This document shows positions 35,419 through 47,519 of a stretch of DNA of 64,000 nt, piece by piece. Where the stretch lies: assembly GCF_016545825.1 (NCBI RefSeq), contig NC_052614.1:30963669-31027668 (forward strand), read 5' to 3'. This DNA is from Eucalyptus grandis (lineage: Eukaryota; Streptophyta; Magnoliopsida; Myrtales; Myrtaceae). Position numbers and translations under genes: made by a program. The notes beneath the pieces are model-generated. The model saw nothing but the letters and a program-made list of their open reading frames with translations, made no database searches and was not told the origin of the DNA. Numbering within the stretch: the stretch's first letter is position 1; each line of letters starts with the position of its first letter.

Positions 35419-36714
35419 ATGGCTGCTCAGCTTGAGGAAGAAAGGTGGCTTGCAGCCCTGTGCAAAAGCGTATGTGAGTTATGGTCTGAGAATGATGTTG
35501 TCGATACAAAAAGCGCTATCTCAAAAGAAAAATTGATTGAATGCCGGAAAACTTTGTCTGGGAAGCTGTACTCCAGACCAAATGTGAATTTCCCAACTTT
35601 CGTGAGTACTATGACACATGTGTGGAGAGTGGACAGGGTTACTTGCACTCAGCTTGGACCAGGACATTTCTCATTTGCTTTCCAATCGGAAGAAGAAAAA
35701 TAGAGAGTGTTGGATACTGGGCCATGGTGCTTCTCCAGTAATTTACTAGTATTAAAAGAATGTGACCCTAACACCCCGGAAATCTGTTATGAGTTTAACA
35801 ACTATGCATTTTGGGTCAATTTCTATGGTTTGCCGTTTCGGAGAGTCACTAACGAAGTCATCCGAGAAATAGCTTCTAAATTGGGGGAAGTCATAGAGGT
35901 GAAATTAGAAGCAAGAGGCAAGAGCCATTACAAAATTGGAAAAGCCAAGGTGATGTTGAATCTGGAAAATCCGTTAAAAACGGGAATACTTGTGAATTTG
36001 GAAAAGAAGAAAGTATGGGTAGAGTGCAAATATGAGCGATTACCACATTATTGTTACTCATGTGAACGAATGGGGCATTATGCTACTGTATGTAAGGAAA
36101 TCCCATATGAAAAATCAGGGCTGCCGGATGACTTACCAGGACGATTTGGGCATTGGCTTCGAGCGGATGTGCAGGAATTAAGCCCGTATGGGAAAATCTT
36201 TTATGGCAAACAAGAGCCAATCCTCGAAGAAACAGAGAGTGTGCCAGAGACTCCTATGCATTCTGTTTCAAAGAATGATAACCAGCAGCAAGATCAGAAC
36301 TTAAACAGTATACGGGGACAGAAAAATGCAGAACAGATAACTCAGAAGGCAACTTGTTCAACCGCATAGCAATTAGCAATACAACTCATGGGAGAAAACA
36401 ACCCACAAAAGAGAGGGAGCTGCTGTATTGATGAAGCATCAGCTATGGTCCTATATGAAGAACAACAAAAGGAAGAAGAAAGAGCAATGCTAGAGGCTGA
36501 AACAGGGGAGAAAAGGCTGATCAGGCATAAATCTAAAGGTACTAAGCACCAATCCGCTAAAAAAGGCAAGCGTTTCTGCCCTTATGGCACGCAAAGTTCC
36601 AGAACACCGGAGATCGATAGTACTCAGCTAATAGAGACCCCGATTGAGGAGGTGGAGAAGTCATGTCATTGGGCTTTGGTGGCTAGCCCTAATAAGCCAC
36701 CAACAAAGCCATGA
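35419..36714 (+). pseudogene. LINE ORF1 (gag-like, DUF4283 plus zinc knuckle)
   Basis: RNA-binding ORF1 protein. One continuous frame of about 430 codons interrupted by two in-frame TAG codons (35701-35703 and 36367-36369). The N-terminal part has the DUF4283-type core with RVLDTGPWCFSSNLLVL and YAFWVNFYGLP. The zinc knuckle CYSCERMGHYATVC (C-x2-C-x4-H-x4-C) lies near 36055-36096. A lysine/glutamate-rich C-terminus follows. The stop overlaps the ORF2 start in ATGA. Confidence 0.88.
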
Positions 36715-39700
36715 AACTATTAAGTTGGAATTGTCAGGGGTTGGGCACACCCCTGACAATTCAAGCACTGCGAGTCCTAGTGACTCAAGAAAGGCCCAGT
36801 GTTTTATTTTTAATGGAAACTAAGAATCGAGAGCAAAAGGTACATCAGTTAAGGAGGAGGTTGAGATTTCAGCATTGTTTTGTCGTGAACCCAGAAGGAT
36901 TTGCAGGGGGTTTGGCTGTGTTTTGGGATGACCAAGTAGAGTTATCAATCGAATCATTTTCCAATAACCATATAAGTGTGCTCTGTCAAGTAATTGATAA
37001 CAGACAGCAAATGCAGATTACTTTCATACATGCTCCTAATGTTTTCCGAGAAAGAATACAACTATGGGAGGATCTTTATAGAGCAAGTAGCCACTACTAC
37101 TTACCATGGCTTTGCTTGGGGGACTTCAATGAAGTATTGTATCATTGGGAAAAAGTGGGCGGAAAACTATCGGTTAACAACCTTCAGGGATTTTCTTGGG
37201 AAGTTTTCCTTAATGGATTTGGAATCCAAAGGCTGCACTTTCACCTGGACCAACAACCGAACAGGAGAACAATTTGTTAAGGAAAGACTAGATAGGGGAT
37301 TATGCAATCTCGAGTGGAGATTATCATATCCTAATGCAGAAAGCATAGCACTACTAGTTATAGGGTCTGATCACAGCCCTATTCTAATATCTTTACAAGC
37401 GAGGAGAGAAAAGAAGAGGAGGATTTTTCGCTATGAAGCATTCTAGGCTGAAGATGAAGAAAGTATGCTAATAGTTAAAAAGGGATGGGCTGAAGGGGAA
37501 TCTCAAGGGCTGAACATAGCTCAAAAGCTGCAGAAGGTGGCAAAACAATTGGCACAGTGGAGTAAAAACATATTTCAGAATGGCAGACGGAGAATAGATG
37601 AGCTGAAAAGTGAATTACAAAGTCTTACAAATGGAACTGAAGTTTATAAAGAATGTGAGGCAGCAAAGAGAATAAATCAGGAGATTGAAAAGCTCTGGCA
37701 GCAAGAGGAGATGTATTGGGGGATGCGCTCAAGAATAAGCTGGTTAAAATGGGGAGACAGAAATACAAAGTTTTTCCATGCAACAACCATTCAGAGAAGA
37801 AATAGAAACAGAATTACCTTACTCAAGGATGCCAACGGTGAGTGGGTGAAAGAAGATCAGCCTTTAAAAGAAATGACAGAAACTTTCTTCAAGAACCTAT
37901 ATTTGTCAATGGGGGCTCGCGACTTTCAACCTGTCATACAACAAATTCCAATCTTAGTAGACAAAAGAATGAATCAAAGGTTGGTGAAATCTGTTGCAAT
38001 AGAGGAGATTACAAAGGCAATGCAGCAATTAGGAGCTAATAAGGCTCCTGGACCGGATGGGTTGAATGGGCTGTTCTACAAAAATCATTGGCCAGATCTA
38101 AGTCAGGGGATTTTCAGCGAAGTACATAATTTCTTTGAAATAGGACACTTTAACCCAGACCTAAACAGAACCCTAATCACCCTCATTCCCAAAGTTCAAA
38201 ACCCATAAAAGTTAGAACAATTCCGACCCATCAGCCTATGTAATTTTATATACAAAATCATCTCCAAAGTAATGACAAATAGACTAAAACCCTTACTACC
38301 AAGCCTTATTGCCGAAGAACAAAGTGCCTTTGTGGGGGGAAGACAAATCCAAGACAATATCTTGATTGTACAGGAGCTGTTACATAAGCTGCGAACTTGG
38401 GAGAGGAAGAGTAAATTCCAAGCTGTCCTTAAGCTTGATATGCAAAAAGCATACGACCGAATCGAATGGGACTTCCTACAAGCAAGCTTAACGAAGATGG
38501 GATTTTGACCAATGGGTTAAATGGGTGATGCAATGTGTATCAACGGTGTCCTTTCGCGTAAACTTCAACGGTGAATCCCTACCATTTTTCAAGCCAACAA
38601 GAGGACTACGACAAGGTGACCCACTTTCCCCATATCTATTCATTCTAGTGGCCAATGTTCTTTCCCTCCTGATGAAACAAACAATTATGAATGGCACCCT
38701 AAGAGGAATTAAGCTAAACAATTGCTGCCCTATATTATCACACCTGTTATTCGCGAATGATTCGATATTTTTCCTTCACGGCACTGTTGTGGAATGTTAG
38801 AATTTGGCAGCCATCCTACACCAATATTGTTTTGCCACAGGGCAGGCCATTAATCTCAACAAATCAAGTATCCATTTTAGCAAAGGCTGCCCCACAATTT
38901 TGAGAAGAAACATGGCTAAGATGCTAAGAGTTCAAGAAATAGAGAAAACAGGGAAGTATTTAGGGATTCCCTCAAATTTGGGAGGTTCGAAAAAAGATGT
39001 ATTTCCATGGATTCTTGCAAGAGTAAGCATGAAGTTAGAGAGTTGGAAAGATAACTTGCTGTCAAAACCAAGGAAGGAAATATTGATCAAGTCCGTAGTG
39101 CAGGTTATCCCACAATATGTTATGTCCATTTTCAAACTCCCCGTGTCAAGTTGCAAAGCCATTGAGAAGAGAATAGCAAATTTTTTGTGGCGGAATGGAA
39201 ACAAGGCTGCTAGAATTCATTGGAAAAAATGGGAGAATCTAAAAACTCAGGAAGGAAGAAGGTGGGCTCGGATTTAAAGATCTCTTGGCCTTCAATAAGG
39301 CGATGTTGAGCAAGCAAGATTGGCGGATATCCCAGCAACCTTCCTCACTCCTAAGTTAACTAATAAAGGGACTATACTACCCACAAGGTGATTTTTGGAA
39401 CGCTGGAAAAGAATCTAGACCGTCGTGGGGATGGCAAAGTATCGTCGTGGGAAGAGACTTGATAGCTCCTCAAGTCATGTGGGCAGTGGGCAATGGACAA
39501 ACTATATCAATTCGGGAAGATAAATGGTTGAAAAGCGGAACTATTGAAGGGCCAGCGACAAGAAATGAGCCAGAAAAAGTGGGAGCTTTAATATAGCAAC
39601 GGGATGAGAAATGGGATGTGGAAATGCTACGGTCTTTGTTCGATGACATCAGAGTTAAGGAAATCCTAGAAACTCCTGTAGGATTACTGTCAACAGCAGA

Positions 39701-41368
39701 CAAGATGGTATGGATGAGCAACAAATCAGGGGACTATTCGGTGAAAAGCGGGTATATCTACTGCAGAAATCAAACAGCCAACCCAACAAACACAACAGCA
39801 TCCTCCTCTCATCAAACAAAGCTAGATCTTTGGAATCTCATTTGGAAATCAAATACTCTACCTAGAGTAAAACAGTTCCTATGGAATGCGTGTCAGAATG
39901 CCATACCTACTGTGTAAAACCTACACAGGAGGCGAGTTGTACCTGATCCTCTATGCCCAATCTGCAAAAAAGAAGCTGAAACTATTGAACATGCGTTACT
40001 GCTTTGCCCCTGGACCATAGAGTTATGGCGAATGAGTCCCCTGCACCTCCAAATTTCCAAAATTGGATTGACACAAATAGATGAATGGCTATACTCGAAC
40101 AGAGAAAACCCAAGTAAAGATCAAGATTTCAACCTAATTGCCATGGCTATGTGGTGCATTTGGAAGGATCGAAACTGATTTGTGTTTGAACATCATCCCC
40201 TGTCTCTATATCAGACCCTGTCTAAAGCAATATCTCTACATGAGAACTATACGAGCTGTAACAGCAAGCCAGCAGTAGCAAAAGAGAACAATACCCATAA
40301 GCACGGATGGATTCCACCGCCACCAAACACACTGAGCATCAATATAGATGCTTCTTTTGTCGGGGAAGGAGTCGACAAACCAGATCTGGAGAGGAGTCAT
40401 GTGACCGGGTACAGAGAAAGTCGAACTGTGGCGGAGAACAGAGAAGATCTCGTTGGAGATGGAACAGCTGACACACCACCAGAGGGTTATAGAGAAACAA
40501 AACAGCAAAGAAGCACACTAGCTACAGAGGAAGGTTGCGCAGGGCATTCAAACGGAAGCTCCGAAAAAAGAGTAGAGCTGGAGAAAACACAAGAAGCGGT
40601 GACCCAACCTCCCGAGGAAAAATCCGCAGGGACCACGAACGGGAATGATTTCGAAGCTTACCTCAGCAAGGATGAAAGAGAACCGCCAGATTTGAAGGCT
40701 TCTAGACAAATAGTAACCATAATGAACTGGAAAGAACCAGCTCTCGGGGAAAACAAAGGAGCGACCATGTACAAGGTAGGAGGGGCAGGGGCTGCCAATG
40801 AAGTCTTCGATCAAGCAGCTGAACCGGAGGATATAAGAATAACAAGCCAAAATCGACTATCCAAGCCCTCGAGGCAGATCCCATCGGGATTGCGAACTGG
40901 AGTGACTTCGAAGCCTCCCCTGTCGGGCATGAGCAAGAACCACCAGATCTGGAGTCGCAAGGACAAACCGCACCAGTTCTTGGGGCAAACAGAGGAGAGA
41001 CCGAGTATAGGAGCGCCATCGCCTGCATCTGTCGTGACTCGCGGGGTAGCCTGGTGGGTGGATTTTCGAAAACAATTGCAACCTCCTCAGCTGAACAAGC
41101 AGAAGTTGAAGCTCTCATGGAAACCCTAGAATATCTCTCAAACAGATCGACCAAAGCTATGGAAGTACATTCTGACTCCCTGCTACTCGTGCAAGCAATT
41201 CAACAAAAGACAAAACCAAATTGGGAAGTTGCAGGGCTGGTGGACCGGATCCGAGAGCAAATGAAAAAATTTCCGGGCCTAACTTTGGCCCACTGCAGCA
41301 GAGAAGCGAATAGGCCCGCGGACTGGGTTGCAAGAGCCCAACGGCAACAATTTCTCCCCTGTAACTGA
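36711..41368 (+). pseudogene. LINE ORF2 (endonuclease, reverse transcriptase, zf-RVT, RNase H)
   Basis: Starts MKLLSWNCQGLGTPLTIQAL, the APE endonuclease N-terminus; GDFNEVLYHWEK and GSDHSPI follow. RT blocks include [77 protein letters not shown] and LLFANDSIFF. The last is the catalytic box, where the second-strand FADD has become FAND (codon 38756-38758). The zinc-binding CPICKKEAETIEHALLLCPW lies near 39958-40017. RNase H has INIDASFVGE, EVEALMETLEYL, VHSDSLLLV and RPADWVA. Breaks: frame changes near 37180, 38506, 39255 and between 40700 and 40895; stops at 37444, 38206, 38798, 39357, 39594, 39915 and 40177. A ~640-bp segment splits the RNase H domain. Confidence 0.9.
40365..41003 (+). 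repeat. Degenerate triplicated segment inside the LINE RNase H domain
   Basis: Lies between INIDASFVGE and SAIACICRDSRGSLVGGFSK, which are normally only a few residues apart in plant LINE RNase H. Three units can be aligned by KPDLERS / EPPDLKAS / EPPDLESQ (near 40378, 40684 and 40938) and by DFEAYLSK.DEREPPDLK versus DFEASPVGHEQEPPDLE. Spacing is about 306 and 257 bp. Confidence 0.65.
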
Positions 41369-41500
41369 GTAACCTACCCCCCGATAGCCTTACTAGATTT
41401 ACTAAGTGTTGATGTTACCAATGTATTAGCTTCAAACTTATCTAAGTAAATGAAAGTAGATGCAATTTCGTCCAAAAAAAAAAAACTGGGTAGTGTGTTG

Positions 41501-42539
41501 CAGTCGAAAGTCTAGGGCTAAACATATACTACCCTTAAATTTGGGGAGAATTGTGTAATTTTCCTAGAACCAATTATGTATCATCTTAATATATTGATTT
41601 GTCCCATGTCAAGACCAACCGTTTTGTTAAGTATGCCTCGAATTTTGGCAAACCAAGGTGGATGAGCTAGAGTGATAATGCAACGAAATTTTTGAGATAG
41701 ATGATTTTGGGCAACATGGATGGTTCTGCCGTGGAGATGTAGGGAGTGAAAATTGTTGAAATGTTGCAAATGACTTAGTTGGGAGGTGTGAAAACACTCC
41801 AGCAAGTAGTTTGTAAAATCTGTAAGTACTCATTTACTACTTAATATGTATACTATCAAAGTGCACTGGTGTAAAGATCGAACATATACCCTTGCTTTAC
41901 ATTTAGTATTGTTGATCGTCTAATTTATGTCATTGATAGTACTAGGCCTAATAAATCACATGTTGTTAGGAGAATGCATACAGCCGATCCATATTTGTGT
42001 TGTGATGCTATGAAATGGATTCTCCTGGTTTTGTTAGGAACTGCAGACATCAGTTTGTGTTGTAGAGGATGTTGGTTAGGTAGTGTGCCAGTAGCTAGGT
42101 GTTTTGACCCGAGTCAAATAGGAGGCTAGAAAGTGGTCGATCTCTGAGTGGTTTGTACCTAAGTGCCTTTACTTTCATGAGCAGTGCTGTGAGCAAGAAG
42201 GCGCCGTTGAGAGATCATGGTGGTTTCGTTCATGAGTGTGGCCTATAATATAGCGATGGTAGAAGAAGAGAAAAGGTTGTGTGATCGAGCAACTTGGTTA
42301 GCGATGTTGGCCGATGGCATCACAGGATAACTGAGTTAGAAACCAGCACCTTTGCTTCATCTTGTGATGAAATATCTCTCGGACATAGTAGACTAGGTTT
42401 GTTATTGTAAGGACATCCGAGCACAACTTGGGCTCAGTAGAAGTTTGAGGTAGGTAAGTGTCCGTGGAGGGCGCTAAGAGAACGACAATACCGAATGCCT
42501 GACGATGACTTGGCTACAAACTCAAGTTAAGGTGGAGGT
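41501..42539. other. Probable retrotransposon remnant, no intact gene
   Basis: No ORF of note. The end of the stretch carries a purine-rich tract (aaggtggagg, 42529-42538) of the sort that precedes a 3' LTR. The rest is not recognisable. Confidence 0.4.
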
Positions 42540-43096
42540 TGTTGTGTACGTCTCAAGTTTAGGCTGAGGACTCAAGCAAGGATCGAATCCCAATGATGTC
42601 GGATAGGCCTGAGGAGTTTGGCGAGGCATCGAAGGATGCATTGTGTTCACCCATAGTTAAACTATGGCCGGCCATGGTTGGTGAAGCCAGGCCATAGTCC
42701 CGTGGCTAATGGCCAAGGGCCGGGAGCGCGGGCACCAGACAAGGCTTGGGGCACTGGGCGTAAAGAGAGCAACTGGACAAACACATACGAATGCTCACGA
42801 AATGCCGTGAACTTTTTGGAGACTCGTTTCAAAGCTGATTTTCTTAGGGCTTTAGTCGAATTACATACTAGAGCCCGTCGAGATGGATTCTAGGGTTTTC
42901 TATGTAGTTTTGAGAAGAATAAATCGCGAAAGATCGGGTGAAACACTGGGTCAAGATTGTGAGAGCCAGCATTGAGAGAAACATAGATTTAAACTTGTAA
43001 TCTCCTAGTGGATTTACTGCTCTCTGTAAAGTAAGTCCCAACACCCTAGCCCAATCTCATAAATCTTTGTGTGCGCATTTCTATATGGATAACACA
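42540..43096 (+). mobile_element. Decayed 3' LTR, Ty1/copia-like
   Basis: Begins tgttgtgtacgtctcaag right after a polypurine tract and ends ggataacaca. The middle (42895-43075) has leader-like 'tctagggttttctatgtag' followed by 'aacttgtaatctcctagtgg' and 'cccaacaccctagccca', which resembles the R-U5 part of copia LTRs as I know them. No second LTR or pol is left. Confidence 0.5.
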
Positions 43097-43683
43097 CGTA
43101 CTTTTAATTTTTATTCAACATAAGATGAGTTTGACACAATGAAGAACGTCAAGCTAAATTTGGATACCACCAAGTGATTGACCCATTGACAAAAGAGTTA
43201 TCATTTTCTACAAGGTCACGAATTCGATTCACGTCATAAGCAAACCTCTGAATAGCTTGCGTAATGTTACCTAATTGTGGCATATCTTATATTGAGAGAC
43301 TTCTTGATTGTTGGAATCTTGATGGGATTACAGTGTAAGGCTCGCCACCCTCATGTCTTTAGAGTGCGAGTAGAGCGAAATAGTCATTGTTCAAGACCAT
43401 ACATTCTCTAATAGATGTGAGACCTTTATTGTCAACCAGGAGTTGCTAGCATTGGTTGCCTCTCTTCATCATTTAATTGATAAGGAAAAGCTTGACTTAG
43501 GATGTCTGAGGTAGATCCATGGGAAAAGATTCCATTGAGCTATATCAACAAATTTTTGTGTTACATATAGGCATTTGAACGAAAGATTGTATTTCTATAA
43601 CATGATTTTGGAGGTAATTTAAATTATATGCAATTTGGATGCATCTTTCAGAATTCTGACTAGTGAACTCCATTCAAAATCAA
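43097..43683. other. Spacer, possible SINE trace
   Basis: Around 43175-43245, 'agtgattgacccattg' followed by 'aaggtcacgaattcgattc' resembles A-box/B-box spacing of tRNA-derived SINEs, but no tail or target duplication was found. No gene. Confidence 0.35.
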
Positions 43684-44162
43684 GGAAAAAATGTCTAAAA
43701 AGTCATAAAGTTATTGCAATGGTAGTTAATTTAATCATAAACTTTTCAATTTAATGAATCTAGTCCTAAATGCTTTGGATAATTTTTCAATCTCAATTTA
43801 GCCAATTTAACCCTTAACCTTTTAATAATTTTTCAATATAATCTTTTGGTCAATTTTGGCCAAAAGTTGCTAATATAAACGTTAGGCGTCCTATGTGGCA
43901 TAGTTGAAGACGGTTGATGTGGATGATTTTAACAACGCAACACCCTCAACCAAATTTAAAAATTCAGAAAAAAAAATTGAGAAAGTTGCAAAAATCATCT
44001 ACGTCAACATTGACTATACTTTCGACCCAAAAAAAAAAAACATTGACTATACCACTTAGGATAATCGGCCTCCAAGTCAACAATTTACAGTAAAAAATAA
44101 GCTAAAAGGAATACATTAAAAATCGTTAAAAAATTTAAGACTAGACTGATCAAATTAAGAGT
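43684..44162. mobile_element. Foldback element D, core-less or truncated
   Basis: Left arm ggaaaaaatgtctaaaaagt then cataaagttattgcaatgg, matching the arms of elements A, C and E. The words 'ggtcaattttggccaaaa' and 'gtggatgatttt' are shared with A and B, and the second half repeats them inverted. There is no GC-rich core and the right terminus is lost. Confidence 0.55.
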
Positions 44163-45480
44163 TTTCTCTCTTCTAAAGTTGCCCGCCCTACCCTATGTTT
44201 TGATTCTCCATCCCGAAGGGAGAGAGAGGGACTCTCTCTCTCTCTCTCTCTCTCTTCAAGACTTCTTCGTTGATTATGTAGACAACGCGATCAACATCCT
44301 CTAGAGGCTACTATACTCCTGTCTTTCACAGTTGGATTATCTAAAAGTGATTATGTTATCAATCGATGTCTCTTTGGCAATTCTTCTCCATCACTCCAAA
44401 GCTAGATCTAGATTTAGGTGCTTTTTAAATCCAATTTAAATATAGATTTGGAATTTTTTTGAGATATAATTGCATGACGATCTTTAATTTATTGTGAGAA
44501 TAATAAATTTATTATAAATAACAAAAAATCAAATCACAAATAATTATGAATTGTTATAAAATCTATTTTTTTCAAAAATTTATAACTCTCAATAAACTGC
44601 TATTTTTATAATGCCCCAATTATTATTATGCTAGTAAAGCCCAATTTTTTTGGGTCAAATTTAGGTTTGGAATTTACAAGGTGTTATATGTGATTTTTCA
44701 ACCCGTTGGTGTTGGGGATGCCCAATTTAGGTACCCACCGCCTTTTGGCAAAACCGTAGCTATTGGAGAGAAAAATCTCAACATGTACTCATCACTAATG
44801 CTGATTCAAAATTTGATGATCAGCCACAATTGTGCTTTCATTATATAATAGATCCATTCTTATGAAAGAAATGAGTCTATACAGACCTTACCAAGTGGGT
44901 TTTTTCAATTTACTTGATTTGTTTGATCTACGTTTTTGTCTTGAAGTAACGAACCTCACTTTCATTTTCGACAAAAAAAAAAATATTTGATAATATTGAA
45001 AAAGTTATGACCACCCAATTTGAAAGATTGGGTTCGGCACTCGTAAGTGGGAATAAACTCGTTGGTGGAGGGACCAAAGTTTAAATTCAGGGGGCCGAAT
45101 GTCAATGCTCCTAAAGATGAAAAAGAAAAAGAAAGGGAATGTTCAGGAATAGTCTATGAGAACTCTCATTATTTCCTTTTACACTTGAATAAAGCAAATA
45201 ATACTGTCTTTAAGAGTTTCCTTCCTTTCAAAGAAAAAATGATGATAAATCTCTACCAACTGTTCCAACTCCCGATGATAAAGCAACGAGAAAAGCAAGC
45301 AATAGAGAGTGCACTGTTAAGACAGTCACAATGATTGATTTCATCACGTAAAAACCAATGATCATTCGGATTTTTGATCTGCCTAGACATTATCATATTC
45401 CCTAATCATCACTTTATTCCTAAATTACAAAGTCCGGGCTTCAGCAAATTTCCCTTCAATTTGCATCATCAAATTCCATG
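44163..45480. other. Intergenic, no gene seen
   Basis: CT microsatellite at 44229-44254. The stretch 44600-45010 is AT-rich with poly-A. The open frame at 45047-45334 starts at GTG and lacks any motif. Confidence 0.5.
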
Positions 45481-45682
45481 AAAATTCACCATAAAACATT
45501 CAAGATCAGGCAACGGTCAGAGATCCAGGGAGCACACAACAGTCTCCTACTGTATATACAAAACAGACTGATATCGCTGCAAGAGAAAAGCAGCAGCACA
45601 AAACCAGCAAGGAAAAGAGCCCAAAATTTCTCTCTTGAGAGAGAGAGAGAGAGAGAGAGACCTTCCAACGCTTCAGATGACA

Positions 45683-46918
45683 TCAGAAGGAGGGCACGAC
45701 CCCGAACCCGAACATGCGCTCGGCCTCCGCCTCGATGTCGGCGCGCTTCGCGAACCTGCCCTTGATCCGGGGCCGGGTTTCGGCGTAGGCCTTCCGCGAG
45801 GCGTACCTGATGGTCTTCTCGAACTTGCGGTTCTTCCTCTTCTCCCTGTACCTCAGGACCCTCGCTTCCCTGTCCACCGACGACAGCTGCAGCGCCCGGC
45901 TCAGGGACTCGAAACCCACCCCGACCGCTCTCCCGCCCGGGTTTGATATGTCGGTGACCGTGCTCCCGTCCGGCACGACTCCGACGTCGAGAGAGGACGA
46001 CGATACCTGCCACGATGAGGAATCCACCCGGTCAAGCTAAATTTTCGGATGTTCGTACTTCATTTTCCGAAGCGAATGACATCGAAACAGTAAATTTACA
46101 TCGATCCCGTACTAAGGATAATCTGAACAAGTCGTACGTTCGGTCTGTCTATCACGAGCGATATATCAAATGATTTGACAGAACACGTAAGATATGCTTA
46201 CGCTGTGGCTCAGGCAGGGAGCGCCATAGCTGTACCCGTAACCCTTGGATCCACCGGTCAACTCCAGGTCGAACCCGCCCTCCCCCACGAAGGGCCCGTG
46301 AACGACGCCCTCGCTGCGGACCGGGACGACGCCGTCCGCCGTGCCGGAGCTGTTCTGGTCCCCGCTCGGCTCGAACTTGGGGTCAACCGGGCCGTAGTCG
46401 ACGTCCAGGTACGGATCCACGTCGTCGTCGCCGAACAGGAACTGGTGGGCCGAGTTCACGTCGGGGCTCTCGGCGGCCTTCGAGGGGTTGGGCAGCAGCC
46501 AGGAGGCGGCCTCCTCCTCCTCCTCCCTACTGACGTCGTCCTCCGACTTGAGGACGAAGTCGCCGGCGGCCGGGGGCTTCGCGAAGGGAGGGGCGACGGC
46601 GGGGTGGTGATGATGGTTGGGGGGAAGGGAGTCGTAGAAGGGGACCACGGGGACGCGGTCGTGCTTCTGGGCGACGGGGTTGGCGGAGTGGATGTCACGG
46701 TCGCAGGAGATGCAGAGGGAGGCCGCGTCCGCCCTGCAGGTGACGTACGCCGGCGACTGCTCGCAGACCTCGCAGACGACGACGCGGGCGTGGCGGGACG
46801 CGAGCTTGTTGGCCGCGTGCACCTTGGCGTCGCAGCTCGGGCAGAGGAAGGCCGAATCGGCGCGGCAGAACAGCGCGGCCGTCGCGGACTTGCACGAGTC
46901 GCACAGCTTCGACGCCAT
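45683..46918 (-). CDS. CONSTANS-like zinc-finger factor (COL4/COL5 type)
   Basis: Nuclear B-box/CCT transcriptional regulator. Two exons on the minus strand, 46918-46202 and 46006-45683, with a 195-bp GT-AG intron (gtaagc...ggcag); 346 aa. It begins [20 protein letters not shown]. Two tandem B-boxes occupy about residues 5-43 ([19 protein letters not shown]) and 48-86 ([23 protein letters not shown]) with all zinc ligands. The middle is acidic, with [14 protein letters not shown]. The CCT domain (about 285-327) is [20 protein letters not shown] followed by [20 protein letters not shown], the DNA/NF-Y-binding and nuclear-localisation region. It ends in GVVPSF, the usual group I COL tail. The N-terminus reads most like Arabidopsis COL3/COL4/COL5 rather than CO itself. 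Such genes act in light and photoperiod signalling. The 5' UTR holds GA microsatellites. A G-box lies about 340 bp upstream. Confidence 0.95.
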
Positions 46919-46997
46919 TACCGAATCTTCCTCACCGTTCGCACCGAGTCTCGACTCGACTCGACTCGACTCAGCTCAGATCGGCGGGCAATGCGAA

Positions 46998-47030
<33 letters not shown>

Positions 47031-47110
47031 CCCCTCTTCTTCTTCTTCTTCTTCTCTCTCTTCGTGAATAGCAAGTTGCGCAATTATTAGGGTTTGAGGA
47101 GAGCGGGACG
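46919..47110 (-). promoter_or_regulatory. 5' UTR / core promoter region of the CONSTANS-like gene
   Basis: On the plus strand this holds ctcgactcgactcgactcga (about 46952-46973), a CT run (47000-47031) and ttcttcttc repeats, i.e. GA/GAA repeats in the transcript sense, common in plant leaders. No TATA box is certain. Confidence 0.5.
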
Positions 47111-47255
47111 AACTTGTTCGGGTCTATCTGGTGGGCCCCGGGAGATCTGGGTCCTGACCAATAGAATGGAGACGCGTGGCACTGGCTTAGCCGGATGAGG
47201 GTGGGTTTTATTACCCAGCGGGGGAAATTTGTCGATTTGTCGCCGTGGGGGGACC

Positions 47256-47261
47256 CACGTG
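47256..47261. promoter_or_regulatory. G-box upstream of the CONSTANS-like gene
   Basis: CACGTG in the context cccacgtgagg, about 340 bp upstream of the start codon. This is the core site for light- and clock-related bZIP/bHLH factors. Confidence 0.5.
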
Positions 47262-47519
47262 AGGAACGTGTGAACCTTTCTCACCGAATCATAGCGTTCG
47301 ACACATCGTTTCATTCGGGTTTTGGGAAGTAATAACAAGTTAGCAGAATTGGTTTGGGATGACGACAGCTTCCGTCCCCGTGATACGTAACTCCACGACC
47401 AGCATAAACTCACTGCATCAGGTTTTTTTTTTTTTTTTGCATAAGTGTAAATATAAATTATTGGATGAAGTACAGAAGCTTTGGGCATCTCCCAGCCACA
47501 CAAATTAGAACTGATAATG

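Larger units (their letters stand above)
34926..41483 (+). mobile_element. Full-length L1-clade LINE, inactive
   Basis: The 17-bp target duplication aactgggtagtgtgttg is identical at 34909-34925 and 41484-41500. The element has a ~490-bp 5' UTR, ORF1 (35419-36714), ORF2 (36711-41368), a short 3' UTR and an A tail ending at 41483. Length about 6.56 kb, typical for plant L1. Both ORFs carry multiple stops and frame changes, so it can no longer move itself. It is complete at its 5' end, unlike most LINE copies. Confidence 0.93.

Noticed and set aside
45486..46013. Minus-strand 175-aa frame overlapping COL exon 2 in another phase
   Set aside because: Shadow of the CCT-domain exon, which is in the correct phase for splicing to exon 1.
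46175..47071. Long open frame (298 aa) on the plus strand opposite the CONSTANS-like gene
   Set aside because: It is an antisense shadow of a GC-rich coding exon; its composition is V/G/A/R-rich and it lacks any domain.
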